Source: Rhabditoides inermis
Lineage: Eukaryota > Nematoda > Chromadorea > Rhabditida > Rhabditidae
Direction of reading: 5' to 3'
Length of the DNA stretch: 64,000 bases
Assembly (NCBI GenBank): GCA_963966185.1
Contig: CAWZYM010000216.1
Coordinates: 20,001-84,000 of the forward strand
Part shown: one piece after another, positions 20,336 to 41,553 of the stretch
Layout: each line of letters begins with the position of its first letter
Numbering within the stretch: the first letter of the stretch is position 1
Program-made: the position numbers and the translations under genes
Notes under the pieces: model-generated
Databases searched by the model: none
Seen by the model: only the letters and a program-made list of their open reading frames with translations
What the model was told of the DNA's origin: nothing

Positions 20336-21773
20336 AGGAGAGACGAGAGTAGACTAATTATTGTCTGCCCTGGTGAACCTCTTTCGTAGACGCACCCACA
20401 GTTGCGCCGCTTACCCTTTAATTTATTCTCGGGATGCCTCCCATACGTTCTTACACATTCTCGTCAACCCGCACCCGCGCGAGCATCCCGTTTTAATTTA
20501 TTCCATTTTGTAGTAGTCTTTTTATGGGTAATGTTATGAGCGAGAGAGAGTGATTGTTTTGTTTTGTCATCGGTTGTTACTCTTTTAAGAATAATTGTGA
20601 TTGTAATAAATGCGCGTTTCACCGGTGCTGAGCCGTTTTGATGGAATGTTACACTCTGCGTTGGTTCGCTTTTGAATATCGGCTAGGGGCGGAGTCGGGT
20701 GAGTGTGTTTCCATGCCGATGCAATGGATCAGAGGAGGCGACAGCTCCATTGCACGTGTCTCCACCAGGCGGACTGTATAATTCATAATTCATAAACTTC
20801 ATAATTCATAAACTTCATAACGCGTTATGAATTATTCGAATAATTCATAAACGACGTTCATAGCTCTAAAACAAGCATATAACCATTGAAAAAGAATTAG
20901 TATTGTCATTTTTAGATAGTTTTGGTAACAATCTGCTTACAAACATGCATTAAAACATGTGTAATTACTTTGAACGAAGTACAAATCTCATTTATGAACA
21001 GTAATAAGGCCGTTATGAATTATTCGAATAATACATAAACTTATGAAGTTTATGAATTATCTGTTATGAACTTTATGAAGTTTATGAAGTTTATGAATTA
21101 TCTGTTATGAACTTTATGAAGTTTATGAATTATGAATTATGAAGTTTATGAATTATGAATTATGAAGTTTATGAATTATGAATTATGAATTATACAGTCC
21201 GCCTCTCCACCACGGCCTCCTCTCGCTCTCTGCCCCTTCTCTGGCCTAGTGTGTCTACTCTCTGACAGAGCTAGGGAGAGCACTCTGTCTGCAAGGCTTG
21301 TCATTGCAATGCTCGCATCTCTCTCTGTCCAAGCTATCATTTGCTTCGCTTGTGCTACTTGGGTTGGCTCTTATCACAAAGTTGTGCTATATAGTAGTAT
21401 GGTGGGTGAGATAGGAGTGTGTGTGTGTTTTCGATGTTTGCTATTTGCTATCGCAATCGATGGCTGGATGTGGCTGGCTAAGGGATGCACTTTCATTGTC
21501 GTTTCTATCTTTCTCTGCAGCACGTGGATAGATGGATAATACGCCCCCCTCTCTTCTCTCCGTTTGAGTCCCCCTCTGAGAGTATGGGTAGCCTTTGATT
21601 TCGGTTAATTGCTTGTTAGGGGCTTTTCTGTGAGCTCGCGAAGCCCCGCACTTTTCATAATCTCGAGATATCGCGATATGTGGATGTGGCGTGCGCTATT
21701 GCGCTGGTTTGCAAGGTCTCGTTTACTAGTATTATTGTATGTGATTTTTTTGGTTACGAAATAGTATTACAGA
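20336..21773. other. Intergenic region between ribo-1 and IMPDH
   Basis: It contains the ribo-1 3' UTR and poly(A) signal (20605-20610), a Mutator-like MITE (20768-21203), and the presumed IMPDH promoter up to the TATTACAG acceptor at about 21772. A 96-codon frame at 21249-21539 has no acceptor or family match, and I do not call it. Confidence 0.6.
20759..21212. mobile_element. Mutator-like MITE with 9-bp target-site duplication
   Basis: The element at 20768-21203 (436 bp) is bounded by perfect inverted repeats of about 27 bp beginning GGCGGACTGTATAATTCATA. It is flanked on each side by the same 9 bases, TCTCCACCA (20759-20767 and 21204-21212). A 9-bp duplication is typical of Mutator-type transposition. 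Internally, short units built from AATTCATAA and CTTCAT are repeated many times near both ends, so nearly the whole element can fold back. No coding capacity. Confidence 0.9.
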
Positions 21774-27378
<5,605 letters not shown>

Positions 27379-28054
27379 ACACGAGTGAGGAGTCGCCTGG
27401 ACTCCCGTTGTTAGCCTCCTCTGGTCTGGTCCGAACAGATATCTCTACGATTTCCACATTTGCAAACAGTATTCCCCCGAATGTTCGATCACTTTGTTCA
27501 TATTTGTTACTATTATAATGTTGACATAATGTGTTGACTTTCCGCTCACGTATTTTTGTGTTGTTGGTGTTTTGTCGGTGTTAGATTGCATATTGCATAT
27601 CAGATTGTGTGAACAAAATCGAGAAAGTGCATGAGATTGTTATATTTATATTTTCTTCGAATAAATCGATTTTCAAATTCGTTTCGTTTCTTCTTCGGGT
27701 ATAATTTCCAGCCCAAACAGATTTATGCAAAGAGCGTGCGAGTGAAATATATTTCACCTACGCTTTCAACCACACCTCTTTCATTATGGTATTAGTTATT
27801 CTCATAACAGAACCGAAGATGACTCGCACCTAGCAACCGAAATATCGAGACTACTAATTACTCCCTCATCCCACCTGCTTGCCATTAACCACTATAACCC
27901 CCAAGCCTCAAATACAGAACGTCAAAAATTTGTTTATTATAACACGAAATGTCATCGGCTCACATGCATACACATAAAATCTCATAAGCCGTTTAAGAAC
28001 AGCAAACACCCGACTAAAAAGGGGGAGAGATCATTTTACAAGGGTGTTGCGAGA
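27379..28054. other. Tail-to-tail region between IMPDH and HSP90
   Basis: Contains poly(A) signals for both genes: AATAAA at 27660-27665 (plus) and 27933-27938 (minus strand). No gene seen. Confidence 0.7.
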
Positions 28055-31388
<3,334 letters not shown>

Positions 31389-31471
31389 TCACATGTGCTG
31401 CTTCTCGTATTTGTCCAGAATGCGCGTCAGACTGCGCACCTCCTGCTTGAGAGAGCGCCCACCTATAAAAG

Positions 31472-31532
<61 letters not shown>

Positions 31533-33596
31533 CCTCTCTCCCTCCTTCCCTCCCTCTCCTCACCAAACTCTTTCCCGCTCGATCCCGCTCGTTTTCGCTG
31601 TATCTGTGATGGCAGGAGAGGGGTGCCGAAGTTGGGAAGTTGGAACAGCTTCCCTGAATGAGGAGCAAGTCAGGCAAAAACTGAATGATTGTTTCTCACC
31701 CTTCTTCTTCTCCTTCGGGGGTTCGCCCTCTTTGGCGTCGCCCTTGGTGTTGCGACGCAGCATCTTTCCAAAGTCCAGTCGGGACGCTTTCGGAGGCGGT
31801 TCTGAAGGTCTCTCCCTCTCTGTTTCTCTCTTGTTCCCCTCTCTCTACCTTGCTTTTTGGGTATGAGGGACGCATTTTCCTTGATAGACATGACGGTGTC
31901 TCTCTTCTCTTTCATCGACTGCCCGTCTCGCTTGTCCCTCTTCTCCTCTTTCTTCGTCGCTCGATCAGGCGAGTGCGCGCGCGGAGTCTGGGCGACTGGA
32001 AAGCGATCGATGGTTCATGCCCCGTCACGGTCCGGATAGTTGCACAGTCGAGAGCGGTCAGGCCCACGACCGCGCTCATTCACATGCGGGGCAGCCTGCG
32101 CGCCAGCCGCACTCTCTGTTAGGCGCGCTGTGCAACTATCCGGGCCGTGCCCGTCCACCCCACCTTTCTCCGGCTTCTTCAGCGGTTTGATCTGCGACTT
32201 GTTCTTTTTGCGCGACGGCAGCGACGGCGGCGGCTTGGGGAACTTGCTGGGGTCTTTGTTGACGAGCTGAACGACAGTAAGAACAGCGCTCTCTGCCGCA
32301 CATTACCGTACCCGATTGGCGTTGAAGTTGAGTTTCTCGTACTTGGGCTCCCGGGCGGCATCGGTGTCGTTGAGCGTGGTCGCGTCTTTCGTTTGCGTTT
32401 CATCCTTCTTCTTCTTCTTTCCTCTCTTATCGCCCTCCCTCGAAGGCGCGTCCGGTGTAAGCTTATCCGCCTGGCTCTTGCTCCTGCAGTGATATGATCG
32501 ATAACCTCATCAGATGACGTCACTCTTACAGCTTATCGTCCATGCGGCTGGGATCGTAGATACTGTTCGCGTGTTTGGCGTCTTTCGTCGTCGTGCCCTC
32601 TTCCTCCTCTTCCTCCTCCTCACCCTGACAGCATATTGTAATTACAGTCATTTTTAATTTACAGTACCCCCTTGGGCTTGGCTCCCTGCTTTGAGGCGAT
32701 GTTCTCGTCCTCCTTCGTCTCCGGGTCCAGATAGTCGTATCCCTAGAGTGACGTCACATGTGCCACAGATGACGTCATTCTCACATTGTCCGGCTCCTGT
32801 GGTTTCTTGCCCTTTTTGTCTTTGTCCGACGTCTTGTTCGGCGTTTTCGCTGTCTTCTGTGAATAATTACCGTATACCTAAGAGATCACTGTACTATACC
32901 GTACCTTTATCATCAATGGCAACGGTTCCGGTTTTTTGTCAAGATCGTGCGCAACTTTAGGTTTCGGAGGAGACTATGAATTTCAAAAAAATAGTAATTT
33001 CAGAGCTACGAAATTATTACCCCTTGCTCTTTTTGTGTGTTGACTAGGTCGTCTGCCGTCTGCTTGCTACCGAATCCCGGCTGAAATACGGTAGCTTTGA
33101 TTACTGTATCTACCGTATACCTGCTCCTGGCTGCGGAACGCGTCGGGCATCGATTCACGGGTGCCCTTGCCCTCGCGACTATCCTTGGAGACAGAGTCGC
33201 GAGACGGCAGCTTCGGCGCCACCTGACCAGTGGTGACGTCATCAGGATGACGTCATGACATACCTTGGTGCGGTTCTGGATCTTGGATAGAGGCACGACG
33301 TTCTTGTCGCCACTATTCTCACACGCGCCGCCGCGCTTCTTGCGCTTGTCCGCCGTCTTCTCTGCAGCATCTTTTTTTCGCGAAATCCCTTTGAAGCTGG
33401 GCCGGGAGCGCTCCGGCCGATCCTTGGAGCGCTGCTCCTTCTCCCTCGACTGCTGCTCCTTCGACTGCTGCTCCGTCTCCTTGGACTGCTGCTCCTTCTC
33501 CTTCGATTGCTGCTCCTTCTCCTTCTCCGATACCAGCTTGCTCAGCGATGGCTCCATGTACTCGTAGGTGCCCTTGGGCTTGATAGGCGGCGGCAT
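31389..33596 (-). CDS. Lysine-rich low-complexity protein, unrecognised
   Basis: The ATG at 33596 follows a TATCCTCAG acceptor. Exons encode MPPPIKPKGTYEYMEPSLSK, an EKEQQSKEKEQQSKE repeat block, then several short Lys/Pro-rich exons: PSRDSVSKDSREGKG, FGSKQTADDLVNTQKEQG, GYDYLDPETKED, EGDKRGKKKKKDE, AAREPKYEKLNFNAN, NKDPSKFPKPPPSLPSRK, TPRAHSPDRATKKEEKRD, EPPPKASRLDFGKMLRR. The C-terminal helix is RSLKQEVRSLTRILDKYEKQHM. Tyrosines in acidic settings (YEYMEP, YDYLDP, YEKLNF) recur and could be phosphorylation or docking motifs. No enzyme domain, signal peptide or membrane segment was seen; the composition suggests an intrinsically disordered nuclear or cytosolic protein. One intron holds a 128-bp hairpin and the last one a long CT tract. 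Exon borders in the middle are tentative. Confidence 0.6.
31472..31560. repeat. CT microsatellite
   Basis: A (CT)n tract next to the last acceptor of the lysine-rich gene. Confidence 0.9.
32024..32151. repeat. Hairpin-forming inverted repeat in an intron
   Basis: Arms 32024-32047 and 32128-32151 share CCGGATAGTTGCACAG as inverted copies (22 of 24 bp match). The 80-bp loop is GC-rich. The whole repeat lies inside an intron of the lysine-rich gene and resembles a very small foldback element; no clear target-site duplication. Confidence 0.7.
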
Positions 33597-34213
33597 TGCT
33601 GAGGATACGGTAAAGTACAGTATAACCAGTGAGAGGAGAGAAAAGATATGACACAGAGGGACCAGAAGTGAGGGAAAGAAAGCTTGGAATTGTGTCTCCA
33701 ACCCCAGCTTGCTCGCGGGAGACAGCGGATGGTAAAATAATGGTTCACAACCAGAAAGTACACTCTCTTTTTCTCCACGGTCATCAAAGACTCGGAGCGA
33801 GTACAAGCTACAGCAGGCCGCGTCGCGTGCACAGAATGCGCGCGCTGCGGCGGCTGAGCGCAGTGCCAATTGGGCGCACTGGCAGATTGTGATACCTCGC
33901 AGGCCGGTGCAGGCCCGTGAGCTGCGTGGCCGGTTCGTGCGCGTGCGGGTGGGGCGAGTGACCCACTCAACGAATGGGGAGGGAGGCAGAGGAGGGGAAA
34001 GCGATCTAGACGAGCGAATGGGAATGGTAATAGAAAGAAATTTTTTTCGAAATGATGATACTCTGGCACGAATCACATTCAAGAAGCTTTCCGAAGGGGT
34101 GGATGGAGGATAGGGTGGAAAACGATAGTCGAACGCATTTTTCATGACACATTTATGATAATAAATTACATAACAACAAACAGTATAAGAGTCCCGTCTC
34201 GTCAATCGATAGT
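33597..34213. other. Intergenic, between two minus-strand genes
   Basis: No supported gene. The spacing of about 620 bp between co-oriented genes leaves open whether the downstream gene has its own promoter. Confidence 0.5.
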
Positions 34214-36965
34214 CTATTGCGGGGGCGTGGCCTGCGTGGGCGTGGCCGTGTCGGGCAGCTCGCGATGCGCGAGCCACGAGCAGTCGAGGCGCTGAATGAG
34301 ATGTACTATATTCCAATGTTCCACAATCGACAGTATCCCAATCTACAATCTACAGTATCTCTCGTACGGCTACTGTACATCGTTCGGCCGCAGCGTGTGT
34401 CCGCGCTGGGTGATGGTGCGGGTGCGCGAAGTGGAATCAGAGGTGGAGGTGAAGAGGCTGAAAGAGGGATGAAAGAGAGAGAGGGGCGGGGAGAGAGCGT
34501 AAGAGAGAGAGAGAGAGGGAGAGGGAGGAGGGAGAGAAAGAGATATCCCACCTGTACACGCTGTCACCTAGCTCCACCCGCTGACAGTACTGTGCCTTCT
34601 CGTTCTCGTGGAAAGCCGCATCCAGCAAGACTAAACATAAAACATTATTTTCAAAATAAGAAGAATTTCAATGCATTCAGTGAATGCGAAGAACTTAAAA
34701 ACTTAAACGTTCCCAAATCCATCTATTTTTGCGGAACCCAAATGGCATCAGGAAAACAAGAACGAAACCCTTACCCGAATGCGAGGCGACCTTTGCCTGA
34801 CGGGCGCTGAGAGTCCTGACAGGAGTGAGCGACACAGCCGGATGGATGAGAGAGACAGAAGTCGACAGCGCCAGAGACGAGCTGTTTGTTTGTTTGTTTG
34901 TTTCATGTCATGTGTCTAGCTATTGTGTTCTACTCTGTTCTCCTATCTACTTTGAAAAATCCTCATTGTTTGTTTACTCACTTCAAATCCACGCGTCCCG
35001 CCAGCTCCCTATGGAACGCGCTGTGGCTGGCAGAGGCGAGAAGCTGGAAAGTGGAAGTATGACAACTGTACTTTCTACTGTAATAGTACAAAATACAGCA
35101 GAGAATGTCAGAATCGTTGCATTCGGAAGATTTTTCGCACAAAAAATAGCACGCAGAAGTTCTGTATAATCGATATGGAAGAACCTCATTCTGAACAGAA
35201 GAAGATAAGTAGTGGATTCCAAATGTTGCTTTTCTCGAACCTTTCTACTGTGACTTCTACACGTTCATCACTGGTGTTCGTGGTGTAATGAACTTTGAAT
35301 GAATGTAAGAGACCGACACACCTTGAGGGATACGGCGGCGGTCGCTGTCGCCTCGACTGTGAGACCGGAGAGGAGCGGGAACGAAGAGGAGAACGAGCGG
35401 AGGAGAATAGACGCCTGAAAGTTATGTGTATATGTCCAAACTCTGATTAGGATATCTCAAAATCGAGCGCAGAGAACATTTGTGCGTTTTAGTCACATTG
35501 ATGGTCATGAGTGAGTGATGGTCATGATGGTTACGGTTTACGGAATAATGGCTACTGTACCCCTAACCGGTTACCATACCTCGAACGCCTTGATGGACTG
35601 TCCGTCGGCGTTCCACAGCGCACTGCGCAGCTCCTCCTGCGAGGAGAAGAGGGAGGTAGTGGGCAGGGAGTAGCCTGCGAGTGTTTTGTTGGTGTTACGT
35701 TTTTCTCATTACTTATAACAAGGCTGTAGCCAAAACACTCGTTCTGAACCGAAAACAAAACAAAAAAGTGTTCCAGCACCTCACACATAAACTACTTGAT
35801 CAAAGACGGCTAGGACACAACAACTGTTCCCACCCAGTATGACTAGCCTAGCAGCAGCAGCAGGCGCGGGGCCGAAATGGGATAGGCTAGTAGTAGCAAA
35901 ATTTGATAGGCTACATGCTAGTAGGTAGAGGGTGTTCAGGACCACCTGTTACATCAGAAATCTGTTACACACTCGATCCCACCTAGTATGGCTAGGCATA
36001 TAGGGATTCATAGATTCTCAACGAGGACACGAAGACATGGCACAGTAACAGCAACACTCGATCTCACCCAGTATGGCTACATGGCACAGTAACAGCAACA
36101 CTCGATCTCACCCAGTATGGCTAGCCTGGCAGCAGCAGCTGGTGTGGCAGTCGGCACGAGGGCGCCCTCCTCGGAGGGGGAGAGGGAGAAGGAGGAGGTG
36201 GACAGGGTGAGCTGAAAGGGGGGCAGCTATAATCTCGGGTTTCGATGTATTGTCATTCTCTCGTAAACACAGCTTTATCGGCGACGCGTGAAACGCATGT
36301 TCTTGGCACAAACAACGATCATGTCTGATTGTGATTACTGGTTTTTGCAGTCCCCCAACACTTTCAGGTGAAATCAAAGTGACTGACTACTGACGGAGTA
36401 GCCACTCCCTGTGAGAGTGAGGAGAGAGAGTGAGGAGAGAGAGAGAGGGAGAGAGAGAGAGAGCGACAATACCTCGGCGAGTGGCAGCACGGTCTTCCTG
36501 CCGCGGTATGCTTCTAGAGAGACGCGCGCGCGCTTCAGCACAGAGTCCGAGAACACCGCAGACGAGTGGAGGCGGGAAGAGAACGGACCGAGGACTGCAA
36601 GGTTGAGGAGTCGACGGATGTTGTTCTAATCGTTTCCGGGTTGATCAGTCGAGAGAGAGTTGATGCTCACTCATGACGCCTGTCTTTTCGACGTGAGCCA
36701 TTAGCGTCATTGGTGATTGACATTGAGAGATCGGTGAATGAAGCAAGAGTGAGGAGAGATAGCGAGAGAGATAGCGAGAGAGAGAGATAGCGAGAGAGAG
36801 AGAGAGAGAGATGACTCGCTCACCCACCTCCCATCTCCCGGCTGTCCATGTGCGAGTGTCCTCGCACGGCCTGTGCATTGTAGTTTGGTCGGAACACGCG
36901 GAAAGCACGCATACGCGACCAGAACTCGTCCTTCTGAAATGAGACCGTCTCTCTCTCTCCCTCTC

Positions 36966-37017
<52 letters not shown>

Positions 37018-37380
37018 GTCTCTCTCTGCCTCTCTGTCTCTCTTTCTCTCTCTCTCCTTCTCTCTACCTTCCTCTATCTCTCTTTCTCTCCCCCCCCTCT
37101 CCCTCTCTTCTTTCATCCTCACAGTATTCAATGGCAATCCACAACCAAAATAACACCTGGGAAATGTTAGAAAAGAAAGGGGAACACAAACAAAATCAAT
37201 CAATAAAAAGAACCCCACGATCTCATCGTCGTGCCGGCTGGCGTTGAGGGCGGAGTAGAAGTATGCCCAGGCTTCTTCGTCGTACTTGGAGAGGGCCTCG
37301 GTGCGGAGCAGCAGGGTCGCCGCGTTCTGGAACTGAGGCAGCGACCTGCAACGGCAAGTTGCACTACCGCTCAATGTCAC
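34214..37380 (-). CDS. Multi-exon protein of unknown family
   Basis: A chain of exons joins in phase toward TAG at 34214-34216. Recognisable pieces in order: SLPQFQNAATLLLRTEALSK, YDEEAWAYFYSALNASRHDD, DEFWSRMRAFRVFRPNYNAQ, ILGPFSSRLHSSAVFSDSVL, RVSLEAYRGRKTVLPLAE, LSPSEEGALVPTATPAAAAR, SLPTTSLFSSQEELRSALWN, LLASASHSAFHRELAGR, HENEKAQYCQRVELGDSVY, TRTITQRGHTLRPND and a final exon ending ATPPQ. A 9-base micro-exon (GCGTCATGA at about 36672-36680) would preserve the frame between exons. The assumed start (MTLSGSATC at 37380) is uncertain. No signal peptide, membrane segment or known motif was found; I could not place it in a family. The donor behind PAAAARLAILG has several decayed copies downstream. 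Confidence 0.5.
34911..34975 (+). repeat. Dispersed repeat, partner of 59752-59818
   Basis: About 65 bp beginning TGTGTCTAGCTATTGTGTTC matches 59752-59818 with a few mismatches; both lie in introns. Confidence 0.75.
35835..36150 (-). repeat. Repeated copies of an exon end and its 5' splice site
   Basis: Read on the minus strand, the true exon ends GCCATACTG-GGTGAGA at about 36108-36150. Decayed copies of the same junction (plus-strand CCCAGTATGGCT or CCCAGTATGACT) occur near 35838, 35986 and 36068. The 44-bp block from 36035 to 36078 is repeated directly at 36079-36122. The copy at 35838-35870 keeps the preceding alanine codons. Confidence 0.7.
36955..37100. repeat. CT microsatellite
   Basis: An imperfect (CT)n tract inside an intron of the unrecognised minus-strand gene. 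Confidence 0.9.
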
Positions 37381-37846
37381 TCAATGCGTCTGTGTTAGTG
37401 GCCCATCCAACGGGAGGTTGGACTCGAGTATGTATAAACAATCGCTCGTTACAAAAAGTCACTTTCTGAGGATCTTATTAGGTCTGAGGGTGCACGATCG
37501 TTCTGAGGGTCATACGCCAGCCGAAATCTAACCTCTATTCTGTTAAACTAACCTCTACGTGTTTCATGTCCTTCCAGTATTGATGACAATTCAGCATAAA
37601 TACTGCCCAAATGTGAGTTTTGAAAGATCGGGATGGAATATGGAATGACGAGTGGGAGAGGGCATGGCGATCATTCAACGCACTAGCCTTCAAGTGAGCG
37701 GTCGTTTTTCTTTTGTTATGCTTGTTATTGACGATGTTATGTTATTCGTCGTGCTCTTTCCGTTCACTTACACCGTTCACCTTCATCTTTCACCCCGAGT
37801 TTCTGATTGTTGCTGTATATTACGTACTCTTTCCGGACAATCTCTC
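37381..37846. promoter_or_regulatory. Shared upstream region of a divergent gene pair
   Basis: 466 bp lie between two head-to-head starts (37380 minus, 37847 plus). No specific motif could be assigned, and the minus-strand start is itself uncertain. Confidence 0.35.
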
Positions 37847-39708
37847 ATGGCTGGTAAAAAGAAGAACAACAAGGGCAAGTCTGGCAAGTCGCCCGGTAAG
37901 CCGAAACCGCCCACCCAGCTCGCCGCTCTCGCGCCTATTCCCATGTGGGTTACTGTACTTTTTCGGGTTACTGTTCCACGAGGGGGACTGTAGTTTACTG
38001 GAGCATCCTATGGTGAATATTCAGGGAGCCCCTCTCGGAAACTGACGTCGACTACCCCGAATCGACGATCGAGTGAGATTACGCGATTATGGTATTCTAC
38101 CGTAAACTATTCCTATTCAGGAACGACGGCACTCCCTCTGATCTCCACTCGCACACCGATTCCGAGGAGCACAACGAGTGAGTGGATCAAATGACATCGA
38201 TTGATATCGATTGATTATCGATTGTTAAGGGCGGACGTGGTGTCGGAGCCGCCGTGCTCTCCGGCTCGCTTCGGTGCCTTTCCCATCCTCCCGGTCACTC
38301 CCGCTCGCGTCGTCTCCCCAAAGTACAGTACCTCAGGGCTACAGTATTCTATACCGTACCGCACAGGGAAGCGTTCAAGAAGTTCGGTCTGTCGACGCCT
38401 CGGATGGCGCCTCCGCACCGTGCCTTCAGAGAGGAGGAGGGGGAGAGAGGAGAAGGAGAAGGAGGAGGAGGGGAGAGTATCGCGTACGACCAATCGCACG
38501 CGCTCGACGCCTGGCCCAGCCCCCGCACCAGTTGCGAGCTGCTCAAACCAAAGTGAGGCATACGGTAGATTACGGTAGATTCAATCAGGCATACTGTACT
38601 TTGGCATGCGGTCTTTCAGGCGCCTCGCTCCGTCGCCTTTGTCGTGCGCGCCTGCGCGACTCGCAGGAACGCCTCCTCCGCACCTTGTTCCCAGACAGTC
38701 AGTTTGGCTCGGCGTTGTTTTCTGTCACAGATCGTTTTCAGCACCCAGTCCCTTCTCCACTCTCCCTGTTCCCCTTCCATTATGAAATCATCGCTGCTCA
38801 CCCTGCCGGGATACGTGCCGCGCGAGGCGGACGACACGCCCACTCTGGCTCCGCCCATCGACGCGTATGTGACGCCAGTCAAGAAGGCGGGAGTGGCGGT
38901 GAGTCGGATACTGTAGCTTAGAATGGGGGGGGGGTACTGTAGCTTATTACCGTATTGCAGTGTCTGGTGGTGCCGGTAGTGGATCGTTCGGTGGAGCAGC
39001 AGGAGGAGAGCCGGCTGGCCGCTGCGATGGAGAAGCGAGAGAGGGAGGAGAAGATGGAGCAGGAGAAACACGCGGAGAAGGAACAGAAGCCGGAGAAGCA
39101 AACGGAGAAGGGACAGGAGAAGGAGCAGTCGTCTGAGGAGGAGAAGCCCGTGGAGGAGAAATCCGTGGCAGAAGAGAAGGAGAACCTGCCGGTAGCTGAT
39201 GACGGGGTAATCGATATCCAATCGATATTCATTAGATCACCGTTCATAAATCAGCATTTTAGATCCTACCGTCTGATGAGGGCCCGGACATCAGGGAGAA
39301 AGACGTGAAGACGTCGGAACAGGTACGCATGATACGGTAGGAGTGACTACTGTAGCATGGAATTTAGGAGGTGCTGCTTGGTGAGGCTACTGCTTCAATT
39401 CACGACGACAAGAGAGGCGAGGAAGAGTCAAAGGAGAAGATATCGCAGATGGACTCAAAAGAAACATCCGAGAAGGAGCAGCCGTTCACTGTGGAGCAGA
39501 GGACTGAGGAGAAATCGGAGGAAAAGACGTACGAGAAGGAATCGCAGAAGGAGTCAAAAGAAACATTCGAGAAGGAACAGCCGGCCCATGTGGAGCAGAA
39601 AACAGAGTTGGAGAAATCGGAGGAGAAGGCGAACCCGTCTGTGCAAGAAGAGACCCAGGACACGCAGAGGACCGAGAAGGTACGGATCCCCCCCTCTCTC
39701 TCCACTCT

Positions 39709-39759
<51 letters not shown>

Positions 39760-40001
39760 CTCTCTCTCGCAACCCTCTCTCTTCAGGTGGAGGTGGAGGT
39801 GGCTACGGAGCAAGTGAGCGAGGTGACCATGACTTCTACGGATAAGTCGCAGACTTCGGACAAGTCTGGCGGTCTGGTGGCCAAGGATGGACTGGTGACA
39901 CTCAATCTGCCGAGAAGGGTTCTCCTCCCGCCAGTCGACTATCCTGGTCGTAGGAGACCGACCGGAGAGAGTCAGTTCTCTCTCTCGCTCTCTCGTACTC
40001 T

Positions 40002-40053
<52 letters not shown>

Positions 40054-40295
40054 TACCCTCCATCCTTCCAGCCCTGCCCTCTCACGTTTTCACCAACGCC
40101 GTTGCCACGCTCTTTGAGGATTCCAAGACGGTCCGGAGGTATTGTTTCTTCTTGCGTTTTTTTTTCAGGGGAGTCGAGTCGAGTGAATTATTCGATTATG
40201 TGTACCGTTCCCCTTCCAGGATCGAGCCTGGTTCTCTGGTGGACCGAATCGCCAAGTCTATGTCCTATTTTGAGCAACGCTTCCAAGACAAATAG
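37847..40295 (+). CDS. Glu/Lys-rich protein of unknown family
   Basis: Starts MAGKKKNNKGKSGKSPGKPK. Short exons follow in phase: EPLSETDVDYPESTIE, NDGTPSDLHSHTDSEEHNE, PARFGAFPILPVTPARVV, AFKKFGLSTPRMAPPHRA, LLTLPGYVPREADDTPTLAP, CLVVPVVDRSVEQQEESR. A long Glu/Lys coiled-coil-like section (EKEQKPEKQTEKGQEKEQ, ESQKESKETFEKEQPAHVEQ) and a C-terminal part LPSHVFTNAVATLFEDSK and SMSYFEQRFQDK complete it; TAG at 40293-40295. No signal peptide or membrane segment. The highly charged repeats suggest a disordered scaffold, but function cannot be inferred. Two introns carry CT tracts (39697-39775, 39977-40050). The 3' end faces that of the MTP-like gene with only about 245 bp between. Confidence 0.65.
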
Positions 40296-40539
40296 ACACG
40301 GCCACTTACACTTGTTAATTCATTCATAACTTCGTCATTTCTTAATCTTCAAATACGATCGATGCTCAAGTTAGATCACCGTTTCATACCCCTACTGTTA
40401 AAACTTTCCCGATTGGTTATCACTGATAAAACTTTGCTTACAAATTGTGCTGATAAACACGCAAGTCACCGTTTTCAAAAAGCGTTTTGCATGATGTCAC
40501 GAAAGATAAGATGCTCACTTGAAGATAGATATTGGTAGC

Positions 40540-41471
40540 TCAAGATGACAAAACTTGGTTGGCTACGGACAAAAGTGGCGTCATTTTCATCCCGGATAGA
40601 CCGGTTCTGATAGATGTTTGAATGCCGATAAAAATAGACTCACTTGAGTAGAATATCGGTCGCCAGTTGTCTCTCAACAATCGACGCTTTCTGGGGACAG
40701 GTGTTGCGGAAGATCTTGACCAGCAGCTGCACCAGCTGGAATGGATCACATGCGCATCATAAGTACAGTAACCCGCATACCTGCGAATCGTAGTTCTTGG
40801 CGCTGGCCCGCTCGATGAGAGCGAGAGCCGCCGTCTGCTCGGCCTGAATATCTTTTTAGTAATAGAAAAATCAAGCACTATTTTTGATATGTTAAAAAAA
40901 ATCCGGATAAATGATTCGATTCGATTACTTCATAGACGAAATAGCACTAGAACATTCACGAAATGATTCAGATTCCAATTCAGCGTGGATCATATAGGAG
41001 TGAGAGTTGTATACTGTGTAAGATGTCACAAAATGCACGTGGTTATAGGCAATAGCCCCCTTTCATACGACAATAGCGCTGATTCGCCAGACAGACGAGA
41101 TATCTATGCAAGATTACCCCGATTGTCAGTGTTTGGCATGTAATGTGCTCATGGTATAAATGGCGGAAGTCTATAATCCAACCTGACTGGCGCCCTTGCA
41201 CAACAGTTTCTTGGCGTGCTGATACGTGGACGGGATCGGCACGTTCAACAGTACTTCCAGGTTCTGCAACCAGCTAATAGAAGTTAGGTCGTGGCCTTTT
41301 TGGAAGCTGCAGACGAAACATGCGAAAACGAGCTTCGATCGTAGCTGGATCAGGCTGGTTGAAATTCCTGGGTTACGGTGTGATTACTGTACCTTGATCC
41401 TACACTTTTCGCACTTGACGGCGGCGTGCAGATCGGACACGAACTTGAGCACCATCTGAAGAGAGAGGGGT

Positions 41472-41553
<82 letters not shown>

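Noticed and set aside
21249..21539. 96-codon plus-strand frame upstream of IMPDH
   Set aside because: Low-complexity, no acceptor, no poly(A) signal and no conserved motif; likely promoter or leader sequence.
33006..34316. Continuous minus-strand frame of 436 codons
   Set aside because: The real start is the ATG at 33596 with introns downstream; the upstream part of the frame has no coding character.
31389..37380. Trans-spliced operon of the two minus-strand genes
   Set aside because: The spacing (about 620 bp) is far larger than the usual 100-bp operon gap and no U-rich element was evident.
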